Source of the DNA: JBBRBB01 sp963830175
GTDB lineage: Bacteria > Bacteroidota > Bacteroidia > Chitinophagales > Chitinophagaceae
Assembly: GCA_963830175.1 (NCBI GenBank)
Contig: CAWHKV010000007.1
Location: 484,088-548,087, forward strand
Direction of reading: 5' to 3'
Length of the DNA: 64,000 nt
Below, piece by piece: positions 17,670-25,933 of this stretch. A model generated the notes under the pieces. That model was not told the origin of the DNA. It did no database searches and saw nothing but the letters and a program-made list of their open reading frames with translations. The translations under genes and the position numbers were made by a program. Numbering within the stretch: the first letter of the stretch is position 1; each line of letters starts with the position of its first letter.

Positions 17670-18266
17670 TTAACCAGCCTGCGAAATAACAAACATGGTT
17701 GTACTGTCTTTTTTAATTTCTTTTTTGGTTTCAAGCAATATCATTTCTGCAGTACAGAGCTTTTCAACAACCAATATTTCTTTTAGCCGGGGGTTCCAGT
17801 CAAATATTAATTTGTCTATGGGGCGCCAAAGCATAACCCAGCTAAGTACATCAATACTTGTTATCATTATAGACTGAAAATGGTTTGTTACATCTAAAAC
17901 CATAGGCACCAGCCCATGGCAAACGATAACAATACAAAAACTGATGGCCAGCAGAATAAAGGTTCGGCGTTTAAACCTTGAAAATTTTTCTTCTTTAATC
18001 CTGCGTTTTTGAATGAAATGGCGTTTAATGGCGTAAATCAATGGCTCAGCATATTGTTTATCCGCTTCATTTACACATTTAAGCTTATAAAAAACTATAG
18101 AATCTTTTGCGATTCCGTTTACCGCATTAAGTATATAATTCTCGAACTGGTGATCTAGTTGCCGCTTATAAATAGGTGCAGGGTCGTGCGCATTAAAATA
18201 GCTGTTGATGTTTTGTTTATCAACCGACAAAAAAATGTTGATCTTTTTTGGGGTGTATTTCTCCAT
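17670..18266 (-). CDS. Hypothetical membrane protein
   Basis: 198 residues. A soluble N-terminal half (about 1-100, Lys/Asp-rich, beginning MEKYTPKKINIFLSVDKQN) is followed by two hydrophobic segments, TFILLAISFCIVIVCHGLV and a less certain second one around IMITSIDVLSWVMLW. A cytoplasmic tail with LKEILVVEKLCTAEMILLETKKEIKKD follows. I do not recognise the family. It is the first gene of a likely two-gene unit with the degenerate kinase/response regulator (24 nt gap), which suggests, but does not show, a signalling role. Confidence 0.7.
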   Translation of the reverse strand: MEKYTPKKINIFLSVDKQNINSYFNAHDPAPIYKRQLDHQFENYILNAVNGIAKDSIVFYKLKCVNEADKQYAEPLIYAIKRHFIQKRRIKEEKFSRFKRRTFILLAISFCIVIVCHGLVPMVLDVTNHFQSIMITSIDVLSWVMLWRPIDKLIFDWNPRLKEILVVEKLCTAEMILLETKKEIKKDSTTMFVISQAG

Positions 18267-18607
18267 AAGCAGGTGTTTAAAGGGATGCTAAAGAAAATAC
18301 CTCACTTTTTTGTACCCATAGATGCATTATGGCATAACAAACAACCTTTTGGTGTTTGGCGAATTGAAAAATTCTTGCTGAATTGATTGAATGTAAGCAG
18401 TGGTTTTTCATGAATTTAAGCTGGCCTGAAACCATCATGAGAGATTTTTAGTGATATTGGATAAGTAAAGATAGTATTTAACCAAACAATAATAAGGTCA
18501 TATAAATATCCTTACAACATTCTTTTAAACGAAAGAATCACGAAAAAATTATTATAAAATAAATTTTCCTTTTTTTTGTACCTGATAAACACCAACAATA
18601 CGCGATC
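18267..18607. other. Intergenic region between divergent genes
   Basis: 341 nt, AT-rich, between the divergently transcribed membrane-protein gene and the sulfotransferase gene. No open frame with coding character, no tRNA-like fold, no strong hairpin and no clear TTG/TAnnTTTG promoter pair was seen. Confidence 0.4.
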
Positions 18608-19531
18608 ATGCATCCAAATTTCCTTATAATTGGTCCCCCGAAATGCGCTTCTACCTCCCTTCACTTTTACCTCGGACAACACCCCGATGTTTATACCAGC
18701 AAGGTTAAGGAAACGGTGTTTTTTAGCCGCGATTATCAAAAAGGAATGTCGTTTTACGAAAATTATTTTAAGGATGCAAATGGCGCAAAGGCTGTGGGTG
18801 AAGCAACGCCGGTGTATGCCTTTCTCCCTTTTGTGGCAGACAGGATAAAAACCCATTATCCCGAGATCAGGCTTATTCTTTGTTTTCGGAACCCAATGGA
18901 CCGTGCGTTTAGCAGTTGGTTAATGCAAAAAGGAATGGGAGTTGAAAAGGCAGGCTTTAGAGAAGCGATGGAAATGAACCTTAACCAAATGGATAAGATT
19001 ACCCTGGAGGGCGAAAAGGGTGCGCAAACGTGGCTAAACAGTATAGGAAATTTTGATGTTGGTGATAGCAGGCTTCGAACTTATTTACAGGCAGGCATGT
19101 ATTCAGAGATTATAAAAAGTTATGAAAAGCGGTTTAAGCCGGAGCAAATAAAGGTTATGTTTTTAGAAGACCTTAAGCATGACTTTGATGCAACCATGAA
19201 AGACCTTTTTTCTTTTATTGGTGTTGACGATAATTTTAAAGTTCCTAATAAAGAGGTAGCTAACTTTTATTTCGAAAGAAAGGGTAACAAAATTTCTAAT
19301 AAAATAATTGGTATTAACGGAACGCGATTTATTGCTAAGCGCTTACCAAAATCGTTCAAAAACATTTTTAAGAAAAAATGGCAATCTGCCGAGGTTCCCA
19401 AAATAAGCAATGAAGACAGGGTTTGGTTATGGGACGTTTTTAAAAATGATATTGCCGAACTGGAAAGAATAACCGGCCGCGACCTCTCTTCCTGGCAACC
19501 AAAATCCCTTGCTGAAATTAAAGCTGGATAA
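18608..19531 (+). CDS. PAPS-dependent sulfotransferase family protein
   Basis: 307 residues. The 5'-phosphosulfate-binding loop is IGPPKCASTSLHFYL (residues 6-20) and the 3'-phosphate-binding segment is CFRNPMDRAFSSW. Both are diagnostic of the Sulfotransfer_1/3 families, which move sulfate from PAPS to a hydroxyl or amine. FLEDLKHDF with the following SFIGVDD stretch also fits. The acceptor cannot be told: it could be a lipid, a polysaccharide or a small molecule. There are no cysDNC/PAPS synthesis genes and no glycosyltransferases next to it. Its end overlaps the end of dxr by 14 bp. Confidence 0.85.
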   Translation: MHPNFLIIGPPKCASTSLHFYLGQHPDVYTSKVKETVFFSRDYQKGMSFYENYFKDANGAKAVGEATPVYAFLPFVADRIKTHYPEIRLILCFRNPMDRAFSSWLMQKGMGVEKAGFREAMEMNLNQMDKITLEGEKGAQTWLNSIGNFDVGDSRLRTYLQAGMYSEIIKSYEKRFKPEQIKVMFLEDLKHDFDATMKDLFSFIGVDDNFKVPNKEVANFYFERKGNKISNKIIGINGTRFIAKRLPKSFKNIFKKKWQSAEVPKISNEDRVWLWDVFKNDIAELERITGRDLSSWQPKSLAEIKAG

Positions 19532-20672
19532 GGGTTGCAGCAAAGTTTCTGGCTTCAGCATCGCTTTCGAAATACTGATCCAGAGACGGGTTTTCAATGA
19601 ACGGAATCTTCTCCATGGTTTGTTCTACCATAGCTGTTATATCTAAAAATCCAATACGGTTTCTTAAAAAAGCAAATACAGCAATTTCGTTTGCAGCGTT
19701 TAAAATACAAGGAAGGTTTCCTCCTCTTAGCAAAGCATCTTTTGCAAGTAAAAGATTTCGGAAAGTTCGGTAGTCAGGTTCCTCAAAAGTTAGTGTGCCA
19801 GGTTTCTTAAAATCGTACCGGGGAAAGTCGTTTGGTATTCGGGATGGAAATGCCATTGCGTATTGAATAGGCAATTTCATATCAGGTAAACCCATTTGTG
19901 CTTTAAGACTGCCATCCTCAAACTGCACCAGGCTGTGAATAATGCTTTGAGGATGAATGATGATTGAAATTTGTTCAGGTTCCAAATTAAATAACCATTT
20001 AGCCTCTATCATTTCAAGACCCTTGTTCATAAGAGTTGCAGAGTCTACACTTATTTTGGCACCCATGCTCCAGTTAGGATGTTGCAATGCATGGTCGCGT
20101 TTTACATTCACTAAAAAATTGGGTTTACGCCCAAGAAAGGGTCCACCGCTTGCAGTAAGTATAACTTTTTCAATTTTATTTCTTCCCTCACCTATCAGGC
20201 ATTGAAAAATGGCAGAATGTTCACTGTCTACAGGTATTACAGGTACTTGTTTCTGTAATGCCCTTTGCATAACAATATCTCCCGCAATAACAAGGGTTTC
20301 TTTATTTGCCAGGGCAATCGCCTTCTTACTATCAATAGCAGCAAGGGTTGGTTTTAAACCCGCATATCCCACTATAGCTGCAAGCATTAAATCGTAATCA
20401 TCCGAAGACGCTGCTTCGTTCAAGGCTTTTTCGCCTGCAGATACTTTTATACCGGAGCCTGCAAGTGCATCTTTTACCTGTTGGTATTTATCATCTTCAG
20501 CAATAACCACCTGCAATGGTTTGAATTGAAGAGCCTGTTGAATTAATAAATCTGCGTTGGTATGGGCAGTTAATACTGTTGCCGAAAACTTATCAATATT
20601 GGCAGAGATTACTTCCAGTGCCTGCGTTCCGATAGAACCTGTTGATCCGAATATGGCTATGCGTTTAATCAT
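19518..20672 (-). CDS. dxr: 1-deoxy-D-xylulose 5-phosphate reductoisomerase
   Basis: 384 residues from the ATG complementary to 20670-20672. An in-frame ATG 60 nt further out would add 20 residues before the NADPH-binding motif, so it is rejected. IKRIAIFGSTGSIGTQALEV opens the Rossmann fold. ALANKETLVIAG, PVDSEHSAIFQCL, LTASGGPF, HPNWSMGAKISVDSATLMNKGLEMIEA and the substrate-binding loop before it are all typical. It makes 2-C-methyl-D-erythritol 4-phosphate, the first committed step of the MEP pathway (see ispG at the left edge). It appears to be a single-gene unit. Confidence 0.95.
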   Translation of the reverse strand: MIKRIAIFGSTGSIGTQALEVISANIDKFSATVLTAHTNADLLIQQALQFKPLQVVIAEDDKYQQVKDALAGSGIKVSAGEKALNEAASSDDYDLMLAAIVGYAGLKPTLAAIDSKKAIALANKETLVIAGDIVMQRALQKQVPVIPVDSEHSAIFQCLIGEGRNKIEKVILTASGGPFLGRKPNFLVNVKRDHALQHPNWSMGAKISVDSATLMNKGLEMIEAKWLFNLEPEQISIIIHPQSIIHSLVQFEDGSLKAQMGLPDMKLPIQYAMAFPSRIPNDFPRYDFKKPGTLTFEEPDYRTFRNLLLAKDALLRGGNLPCILNAANEIAVFAFLRNRIGFLDITAMVEQTMEKIPFIENPSLDQYFESDAEARNFAATLIQL

Positions 20673-20901
20673 ATATATTATGCTACTTTTCTGTGGTTGC
20701 TTTAATAAATATGGACAACCAGTTAAAATCAAATGGTGCTGAAAAAGGCAAATTACCCGCGTTTAAATTATGTTTTTTACAAAACAGGATTTATATGTAG
20801 CGCAAAAAGGCAATGCCTGTTAGCATGGCTGTAAAAGTATAGATAATGTACTTGGAAATAATGATGAAGAATTGATTACTAAACAAACTATGCTAATAGC
20901 A

Positions 20902-22401
20902 TTACGCAGAAATAGTAAATTCTTGCAAAGCATCTGCTATGCGCCGGTCGTTACTTAACCGTGGAAGTTTATTTTGCCCGCCAAGTTTTCCAATAGATTT
21001 CATGTAATCGATAAATCCATTTTTGCGAACCGGCGTAATTTTTAACCTTTCGAGAATGCCACCACTTATTAAATCGTCGTAATAAACATTTTTGGTGCGC
21101 AGGCTTTCGTCTACCGTGTTGGCAAAATCGTAGAGGTTCGGGGGAGTGTTTTCAAATTCAATAAACCATTCATGATAACTTTTGCCTGAATTTTCCTGAA
21201 TAACAGGCGCTACTGTAAACTCTGTTATTTTAGAATCAGTTTTTTGAGCGGCAGCCAATAAGGCACCTTCTACCTCTTCAGCAATTACATGTTCACCAAA
21301 AGCAGAAATAAAATGTTTGGTTCTTCCTGTAACAACCAATTTGTATGGATTGGTGCTTATAAACTTAACAGTATCGCCCAGGTTATAACCCCACAAACCT
21401 GCATTGCTATTTATAATCATTGCATAGTTTTCACCCGCCTTAACATCGCCAAGGCTAAGCCGGGTAGGGTTTTCATTAAAAATTTCTGCTGCAGGAATGA
21501 ATTCATAGAAGATGCCCGAATTTGTAATCAGTAACAAACTATTTTCATCTAAATTATTTTGAAAGGCAAAGAAGCCTTCGCTTGCGGGAAACAACTCTAT
21601 GCAATCAATCTTTCTTCCAATACTTTCGTACAACCGGTTTTTATACGGTTCAAAATTTACGCCTCCCTGCACCATAACCTTGAAATTTGGAAATAATTCA
21701 CCCACAGGTTTCCCGCTTTTCTCAATAAGTTTATCAAAATACATCTGCATCCAGGGTGGTATGCCACTTATCAGCGTCATATTTTGGTTAACGGTTTCCT
21801 TTACTATTTTATCAAGTTTGGTTTCCCAATCTTCAATGCAGTTGGTTTCATAAGAAGGCAACTGATTGCTTCTTAGGTAACGAGGTACGTGATGGTTTAC
21901 AATCCCACTCAGCCTGCCTGTTGGCACGCCGCCGACTCTTTCTAATTCCGGAGAACCACTTAAAAAAATAACCTTGCCTTTAGTAAAATCTGCATTACCT
22001 GTTTGCGCTATATAACACAACAAAGCATCGCGGGCAGAATTAATATGATTGGGTATAGAATCGTTAGTGATTGGAATATATTTCACCCCGCTGGTTGTTC
22101 CGCTCGTTTTGGCAAAGTATATAGGCTTTCCTTTCCACAATACATTGTGCTTACCCTCCTTTATTCTTTCTATATAGGGTTTTAATTGTTCGTAATCGCG
22201 AATAGGAACGGCTTCTTTAAATTGCTCATACGATTCTATTTCATTAAAATGATGGTCTTTTCCAAAATCAGTGTTCCGAGCAGTTTTCAATAAATTTTTA
22301 AGAATTGCTTCCTGATCGGCAACCGCAGTCGCCATACTGCCTGTTATTTTATTATTTATATAATTGGCATATGGGCGGGCAAGAAGAGACTTAAGATTCA
22401 T
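20902..22401 (-). CDS. GH3-family acyl-adenylate-forming enzyme
   Basis: 499 residues, the length of plant GH3 amido synthetases and their bacterial relatives. Motif 1 of the adenylate-forming superfamily is YFAKTSGTTSGVKYIP (around residue 95). Motif 2 is in FPASEGFFAFQ, and motif 3 includes YNLGDTVKF and VTGRTKHFISAFGEHV. Plant members join amino acids to jasmonate or auxin; the substrates of the Bacteroidota proteins are unknown. A CAAAAATA box at 22424-22431 (reverse complement of a TAnnTTTG -7 element) lies 23-30 nt upstream of the start. It is a single-gene unit. Confidence 0.88.
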   Translation of the reverse strand: MNLKSLLARPYANYINNKITGSMATAVADQEAILKNLLKTARNTDFGKDHHFNEIESYEQFKEAVPIRDYEQLKPYIERIKEGKHNVLWKGKPIYFAKTSGTTSGVKYIPITNDSIPNHINSARDALLCYIAQTGNADFTKGKVIFLSGSPELERVGGVPTGRLSGIVNHHVPRYLRSNQLPSYETNCIEDWETKLDKIVKETVNQNMTLISGIPPWMQMYFDKLIEKSGKPVGELFPNFKVMVQGGVNFEPYKNRLYESIGRKIDCIELFPASEGFFAFQNNLDENSLLLITNSGIFYEFIPAAEIFNENPTRLSLGDVKAGENYAMIINSNAGLWGYNLGDTVKFISTNPYKLVVTGRTKHFISAFGEHVIAEEVEGALLAAAQKTDSKITEFTVAPVIQENSGKSYHEWFIEFENTPPNLYDFANTVDESLRTKNVYYDDLISGGILERLKITPVRKNGFIDYMKSIGKLGGQNKLPRLSNDRRIADALQEFTISA

Positions 22402-22539
22402 GACAATCGCAACATGTTAGGCCCAAAAATAACACTACTAAGTATATGCATAACCCGTAATACTTAGTGTAAAGCATTTATTTAACCTTTGCACTGAAAC
22501 CAATTTGTAATTTCATTTTCAATTTATCGGTAAAAGGCT

Positions 22540-22547
22540 TACTTTTG
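22540..22547 (+). promoter_or_regulatory. -7 promoter element of rplU-rpmA
   Basis: TACTTTTG, an exact TAnnTTTG match, 20 nt before the rplU start codon. The -33 region about 20 nt further up (22517-22519) is TTT rather than TTG. The following bases GCCGTCCTTAATTTTA are nearly the same as those after the rplS promoter. Confidence 0.65.
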
Positions 22548-22567
22548 CCGTCCTTAATTTTAAAATT

Positions 22568-22873
22568 ATGTTTGCGGTAGTAAAAATAGCTGGTCAGCAG
22601 TTCAGAGTTCAGGAGGGCGAAAGCCTGTATGTTCCTCATTTGCAGGGAAAAAGTGGCGATAAAGTTGAATTTAACGAGGTTATACTTGTTAATGCAGATG
22701 ATAAGATTAGCCTGGGTGGTGACGCTAAGAAAATAGTAAAAGCAGAAATTATAAACGACCTGGTAAAGGGCGAAAAGGTTACTGCATTTAAAATGAAAAG
22801 AAGAAAAGGTTTTCGTAAAAAGCACGGGCATAGAACACATTACTCCCAAATTAAAATTGAAAGTATAGCCTGA
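22568..22873 (+). CDS. rplU: 50S ribosomal protein L21
   Basis: 101 residues, the normal size. The opening FAVVKIAGQQFRVQEGE and the C-terminal block FKMKRRKGFRKKHGHRTHYSQIKIESI, which contacts 23S rRNA, are typical. It is followed after 57 nt by rpmA (L27), the conserved L21-L27 pair. The leader is short (about 15 nt) and has no Shine-Dalgarno sequence, as expected in Bacteroidota. Confidence 0.97.
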   Translation: MFAVVKIAGQQFRVQEGESLYVPHLQGKSGDKVEFNEVILVNADDKISLGGDAKKIVKAEIINDLVKGEKVTAFKMKRRKGFRKKHGHRTHYSQIKIESIA

Positions 22874-22930
22874 TAATTTCTAAAAAGAAATTATTAAAAA
22901 TTACAAGTTTCTAATTTTTTAATAAAAGTT

Positions 22931-23200
22931 ATGGCACACAAAAAAGGTGAAGGCAGTGTAAAAAACGGCCGTGATTCCGAAAGCAAAAGATTAGGTGTAA
23001 AAATTTATGGTGGGCAACCAGCCATTGCAGGTAACATAATAGTTAGGCAAAGAGGAACAGTTTACCACCCCGGTAAAAATGTTGGAACAGGCAGAGACTT
23101 TACTTTGTTTGCTTTAACTGATGGGGTTGTTGAGTTTAGAAAAACTAAAAAAGACAAGACCACTGTTTCAGTAAATCCGGTTGCCGAATTGGCTTCTTAA
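22931..23200 (+). CDS. rpmA: 50S ribosomal protein L27
   Basis: 89 residues. AHKKGEGSVKNGRDSESKRLGVK near the N-terminus is the flexible tail that reaches the peptidyl-transferase centre. IVRQRGTVYHPGKNVG and DFTLFALTDGVVEF follow. There is no N-terminal cleavage extension of the Firmicutes type, because AHKK follows the initiator Met directly. It is co-transcribed with rplU and probably with the repeat protein downstream (81 nt gap). Confidence 0.97.
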   Translation: MAHKKGEGSVKNGRDSESKRLGVKIYGGQPAIAGNIIVRQRGTVYHPGKNVGTGRDFTLFALTDGVVEFRKTKKDKTTVSVNPVAELAS

Positions 23201-23281
23201 TTTGCTGTTAAAAAATTTGGCTGTTAACATAAAGTTTTTTTATTTTTATGGAATTATTTACTAACCATTAAATTTAAAAAC

Positions 23282-23539
23282 ATGGCAACAGCAAAAAAGA
23301 GCGCTTCAAAAAGCGGCGCTTCTAAGGCTGGTTCTAAAGCTGCATCTAAGCCAGCTGCAAAATCAGCATCAAAAACTGCGTCTAAATCATCAGCTTCGAA
23401 GTCAGCCTCTAAAGGTTCTGCTTCTAAAGCTTCTGCTTCAAAGGGATCTGCTTCTAAGTCTGCCTCTAAGGCATCGGCTTCTAAAGGATCAGCTTCTAAA
23501 AGCGGCGCAAAAAAATCAGCCACAAAAAAAGGCCGTTAA
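23282..23539 (+). CDS. Lys/Ala/Ser-rich repetitive protein, histone H1-like
   Basis: 85 residues made almost only of A, S, K and G, in irregular repeats of SASK, GSASK and SKA, beginning MATAKKSASKSG and ending AKKSATKKGR. It is very basic with no hydrophobic residues, so disordered in solution. It resembles the C-terminal tails of histone H1 and bacterial H1-like nucleoid proteins such as Hc1, which suggests nucleic-acid binding; no family was confirmed. Serine and alanine codons vary between repeats, so the protein repeat has been kept rather than freshly copied. It follows rplU-rpmA and is closed by a strong terminator. The reverse strand also has a long frame here (Ala/Glu/Asp-rich), a by-product of the repeat. 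Confidence 0.75.
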   Translation: MATAKKSASKSGASKAGSKAASKPAAKSASKTASKSSASKSASKGSASKASASKGSASKSASKASASKGSASKSGAKKSATKKGR

Positions 23540-23575
23540 TTTAAAAGACTACTGCAATCGCAGCATAGACTTAGG

Positions 23576-23599
23576 TCCCGCAAGTTTGCGGGATTTTTT
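23576..23599 (+). terminator. Intrinsic terminator after the rplU-rpmA-repeat protein unit
   Basis: TCCCGCAA-GT-TTGCGGGA hairpin at 23576-23593, an 8-bp GC-rich stem, followed by TTTTTT. A textbook rho-independent terminator. Confidence 0.85.
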
Positions 23600-23687
23600 A
23601 TTTTATGTAAATCATGAATTCCTGAAGTCAATTCCGTGGGTTGCCTACCTTATAATTTTCCTTAATTTCATTTTTAATATTGTATAA

Positions 23688-24785
23688 ATGATCAATCGCG
23701 CTGCGAAGTATTTACCAATACTGTTACCCGTTTTTGATACGAAAAGAACAAAAGAGATATTAAGGGTAAACCCCGTTAAGCCCGCTGAAAGAATAGAAGC
23801 AGAGAATATTAAAATAACGGTGTATGATTATAATCACTCTGAAATAAATGAATATAATTATAACTCTATAGATGCCTGCCCCTCTTTTATAGATAATAAC
23901 AATGTAACCTGGATTAATGTAGATGGCATAAAAAAAGTGGAGGTAGAAGAACTTTGCGCAAAATTTAAAATTCACTCATTAATTACAGAAGATATTTTAA
24001 GTTTTGGTCAACGGCCAAAAATTGATGAAATAGATAACCTGCTATATTGCCTTTTGTACATGTTGTATTTTAATGAAAAGAAAAATTCTATTGAGCAGGA
24101 ACAAATAAGCATTGTATTAGGGAAAGATTTTGTTGTGAGTTTTCAGGAAGATGCCAGTCGTGATGTATTTAATCCGCTACGCGAAAAACTAAAAATTGCC
24201 AATAGCCGCCTGCGTCAGGGCTCTGCTGATTATTTGTGTTATGCATTAATCGATATGATAGTTGACAACTATTACACAGTGCTGGAAAAGCTCGGCGAGA
24301 AGGTAGAAAATTTGGAAGAAGATATTATAAGAAATGCTAACACCAGGTCGCTTGCACGTATTAATAACCTGCGAAAAGAATTGATTGTATTAAAAAGAAA
24401 TTTTGCCCCTGTAAGGGAAGTAGTAAATGGATTTATTAACAGCGACAGTGAATGGCTGCAGGAAAGAACCACCAAATATTTTAAGGATGTGTACGACCAT
24501 ATTGTGCAGGCAAATGACCTTGTAGAAAACTACCGGGATATGATGATGAGCCTGCAAGATCTTTACCTAAATAAAATAAACCTTAAGTTAAACGAAGTAA
24601 TGAAGGTGATGGCTATAGTAACCTGCTTGCTGGCACCTGCCACATTAATTGGGGGCATCTTCGGGATGAATTTTGAAGTTATTCCCTTAACCCATCAAAA
24701 AATGGGTTTTTATTTTGCCGTTATTTTCATGGTCCTCACCATAATTATAATGGTCATAATGTTTAGAAAAAGAAAATGGTTTTAA
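23688..24785 (+). CDS. corA: Magnesium/cobalt transporter CorA
   Basis: 365 residues: a large cytoplasmic domain with a long coiled helix (about 150-300, LGEKVENLEEDIIRN and NNLRKELIVLKRNF), then two membrane segments. The first, VTCLLAPATLIGGIFGMNF, ends in the family's GMN selectivity motif; the second is FYFAVIFMVLTIIIMVIMF, with a basic tail RKRKWF. CorA forms a pentameric channel for Mg2+ uptake. The DUF2480 gene converges on it with a 13-nt gap. Confidence 0.94.
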   Translation: MINRAAKYLPILLPVFDTKRTKEILRVNPVKPAERIEAENIKITVYDYNHSEINEYNYNSIDACPSFIDNNNVTWINVDGIKKVEVEELCAKFKIHSLITEDILSFGQRPKIDEIDNLLYCLLYMLYFNEKKNSIEQEQISIVLGKDFVVSFQEDASRDVFNPLREKLKIANSRLRQGSADYLCYALIDMIVDNYYTVLEKLGEKVENLEEDIIRNANTRSLARINNLRKELIVLKRNFAPVREVVNGFINSDSEWLQERTTKYFKDVYDHIVQANDLVENYRDMMMSLQDLYLNKINLKLNEVMKVMAIVTCLLAPATLIGGIFGMNFEVIPLTHQKMGFYFAVIFMVLTIIIMVIMFRKRKWF

Positions 24786-24798
24786 ATTATAACCACCG

Positions 24799-25314
24799 CT
24801 AATCCTTTCTTTTATAAACAGGAACAGTACTGCATGGCTCCCCATACATTATGCTTTTAACCACAGGTCTTAGGCGCGAAGTAATTTCCATGTATGCAGA
24901 CTCAGGAATGGGTTTATCACCACAACCTTTTATAACAATTCGTTTATCCTTAAAATTTTCAACGTTAAATGATGATAAATTTTTTAAAAATAAATGATTA
25001 AACAACGATTTTTCATCCCCATAATAAACCTCTGCAGCAACAGGTTGCAGGTAATTTGCCACAAGCATAAAGGCCCACATTGGAATAACGGCATCTGCAG
25101 TACAAGTAACCGCCACAGCCTGATTCTCAAACTGTTTCCAGTCAAACGCCTGTAAAGCTGACCGGAAATCCTTCTCCTTGATTATCAGCCCCATAAACAA
25201 AAACTGCTTAAGGTCAAAAACCGTGATTTGTGCCCTGGGGTAATAATCTTCTAGATTTATGGTAGTCAGGCTGCTTTCTGCAACTTTATTTATAATTGTA
25301 TTTTCAGGGATCAT
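24799..25314 (-). CDS. DUF2480 family protein
   Basis: 171 residues, soluble, no signal peptide. It matches the DUF2480 proteins, which are nearly confined to Bacteroidota: opening NTIINKVAESSLTTINLEDYYP, then LKQFLFMGLIIKEKDFR, and a C-terminal part with KGCGDKPIPESAYMEITSRL. The cysteine in KGCGDKPIP and the one in VAVTCTADAVIP are notable but have no known role. The function is unknown; presence in nearly all members suggests a housekeeping one. Confidence 0.85.
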   Translation of the reverse strand: MIPENTIINKVAESSLTTINLEDYYPRAQITVFDLKQFLFMGLIIKEKDFRSALQAFDWKQFENQAVAVTCTADAVIPMWAFMLVANYLQPVAAEVYYGDEKSLFNHLFLKNLSSFNVENFKDKRIVIKGCGDKPIPESAYMEITSRLRPVVKSIMYGEPCSTVPVYKRKD

Positions 25315-25437
25315 ATTTAAACAAAATTAAGCTTTACATTTTACTCCGGTCCCTGGCTGCTTGTTAGAGAATCATAATTATGAATGCATACATTTGCCTT
25401 GCTGTAATTATAATAACTCATTCAGCTTTCCTTTTTT

Positions 25438-25468
25438 TTGGAAGTTGAACTTTATCCTGTTACCTTTG
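25438..25468 (+). promoter_or_regulatory. Promoter of rplS
   Basis: -33 element TTG (25438-25440), a 20-nt spacer, then -7 element TACCTTTG (25461-25468), an exact Bacteroidota promoter. Transcription should start close to 25475, which rules out upstream in-frame starts for rplS. Confidence 0.8.
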
Positions 25469-25488
25469 CCATCCTTAATTTTATAGCT

Positions 25489-25839
25489 ATGGATGCAGCA
25501 GTGAAGTTTGTACATGAACAGTTAACAGCAGGTAAAAATTTTCCTAAATTTAAAGCGGGAGATAATGTTACCGTTAACTATAAGATCATTGAAGGGGGTA
25601 AGGAACGTATTCAGGGATTTCGTGGTGATGTAATTAAAATTCAGGGTACGGGTGCCACCCAAACCTTTGCTGTAAGAAAGATATCTGATGGTGTTGGTGT
25701 TGAAAGAATATTTCCTTTCTTTTCACCAAATATTGATTCTGTTCTTTTGAACAAAGTTGGTAAGGTTCGCCGGTCTAAATTATTTTACTTGCGTGAGCGC
25801 AGTGGCAAGAGCGCAAGGATCAAAGAAAAAAGAATGTAA
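25489..25839 (+). CDS. rplS: 50S ribosomal protein L19
   Basis: 116 residues from ATG 25489. A longer in-frame reading from a TTG at 25438 is discarded because that TTG is the -33 element. Family features are FPKFKAGDNVTVNYKI, RIQGFRGDVIKIQG, FAVRKISDGVGVERIFPFFSP, KVGKVRRSKLFYLRERSGKSARIKEKR. L19 sits at the interface of the two ribosomal subunits. It stands alone here, without the rimM and trmD genes that accompany it in many bacteria. Confidence 0.96.
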   Translation: MDAAVKFVHEQLTAGKNFPKFKAGDNVTVNYKIIEGGKERIQGFRGDVIKIQGTGATQTFAVRKISDGVGVERIFPFFSPNIDSVLLNKVGKVRRSKLFYLRERSGKSARIKEKRM

Positions 25840-25858
25840 TTTATATAAGTGCATATAT

Positions 25859-25887
25859 AACGGAAGAAAATTCTTCCGTTTTTTTTT
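25859..25887 (+). terminator. Intrinsic terminator after rplS
   Basis: AACGGAAGAA-AA-TTCTTCCGTT hairpin with a 10-bp stem (25859-25880), running into a T run. Confidence 0.85.
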
Positions 25888-25933
25888 GCCTAAAACTTTG
25901 GTATTTTCAATTTAGTTTCAAATAAAAATTCTC

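Noticed and set aside
23254..23523. Reverse-strand open frame rich in Ala, Glu and Asp
   Set aside because: It is the mirror of the Lys/Ala/Ser repeat gene; the forward frame fits the promoter-terminator layout and follows rpmA.
23282..23539. Tandem DNA repeat or CRISPR-like array
   Set aside because: The repeats are in the protein; the DNA units differ in codons and spacing, and there are no unique spacers.
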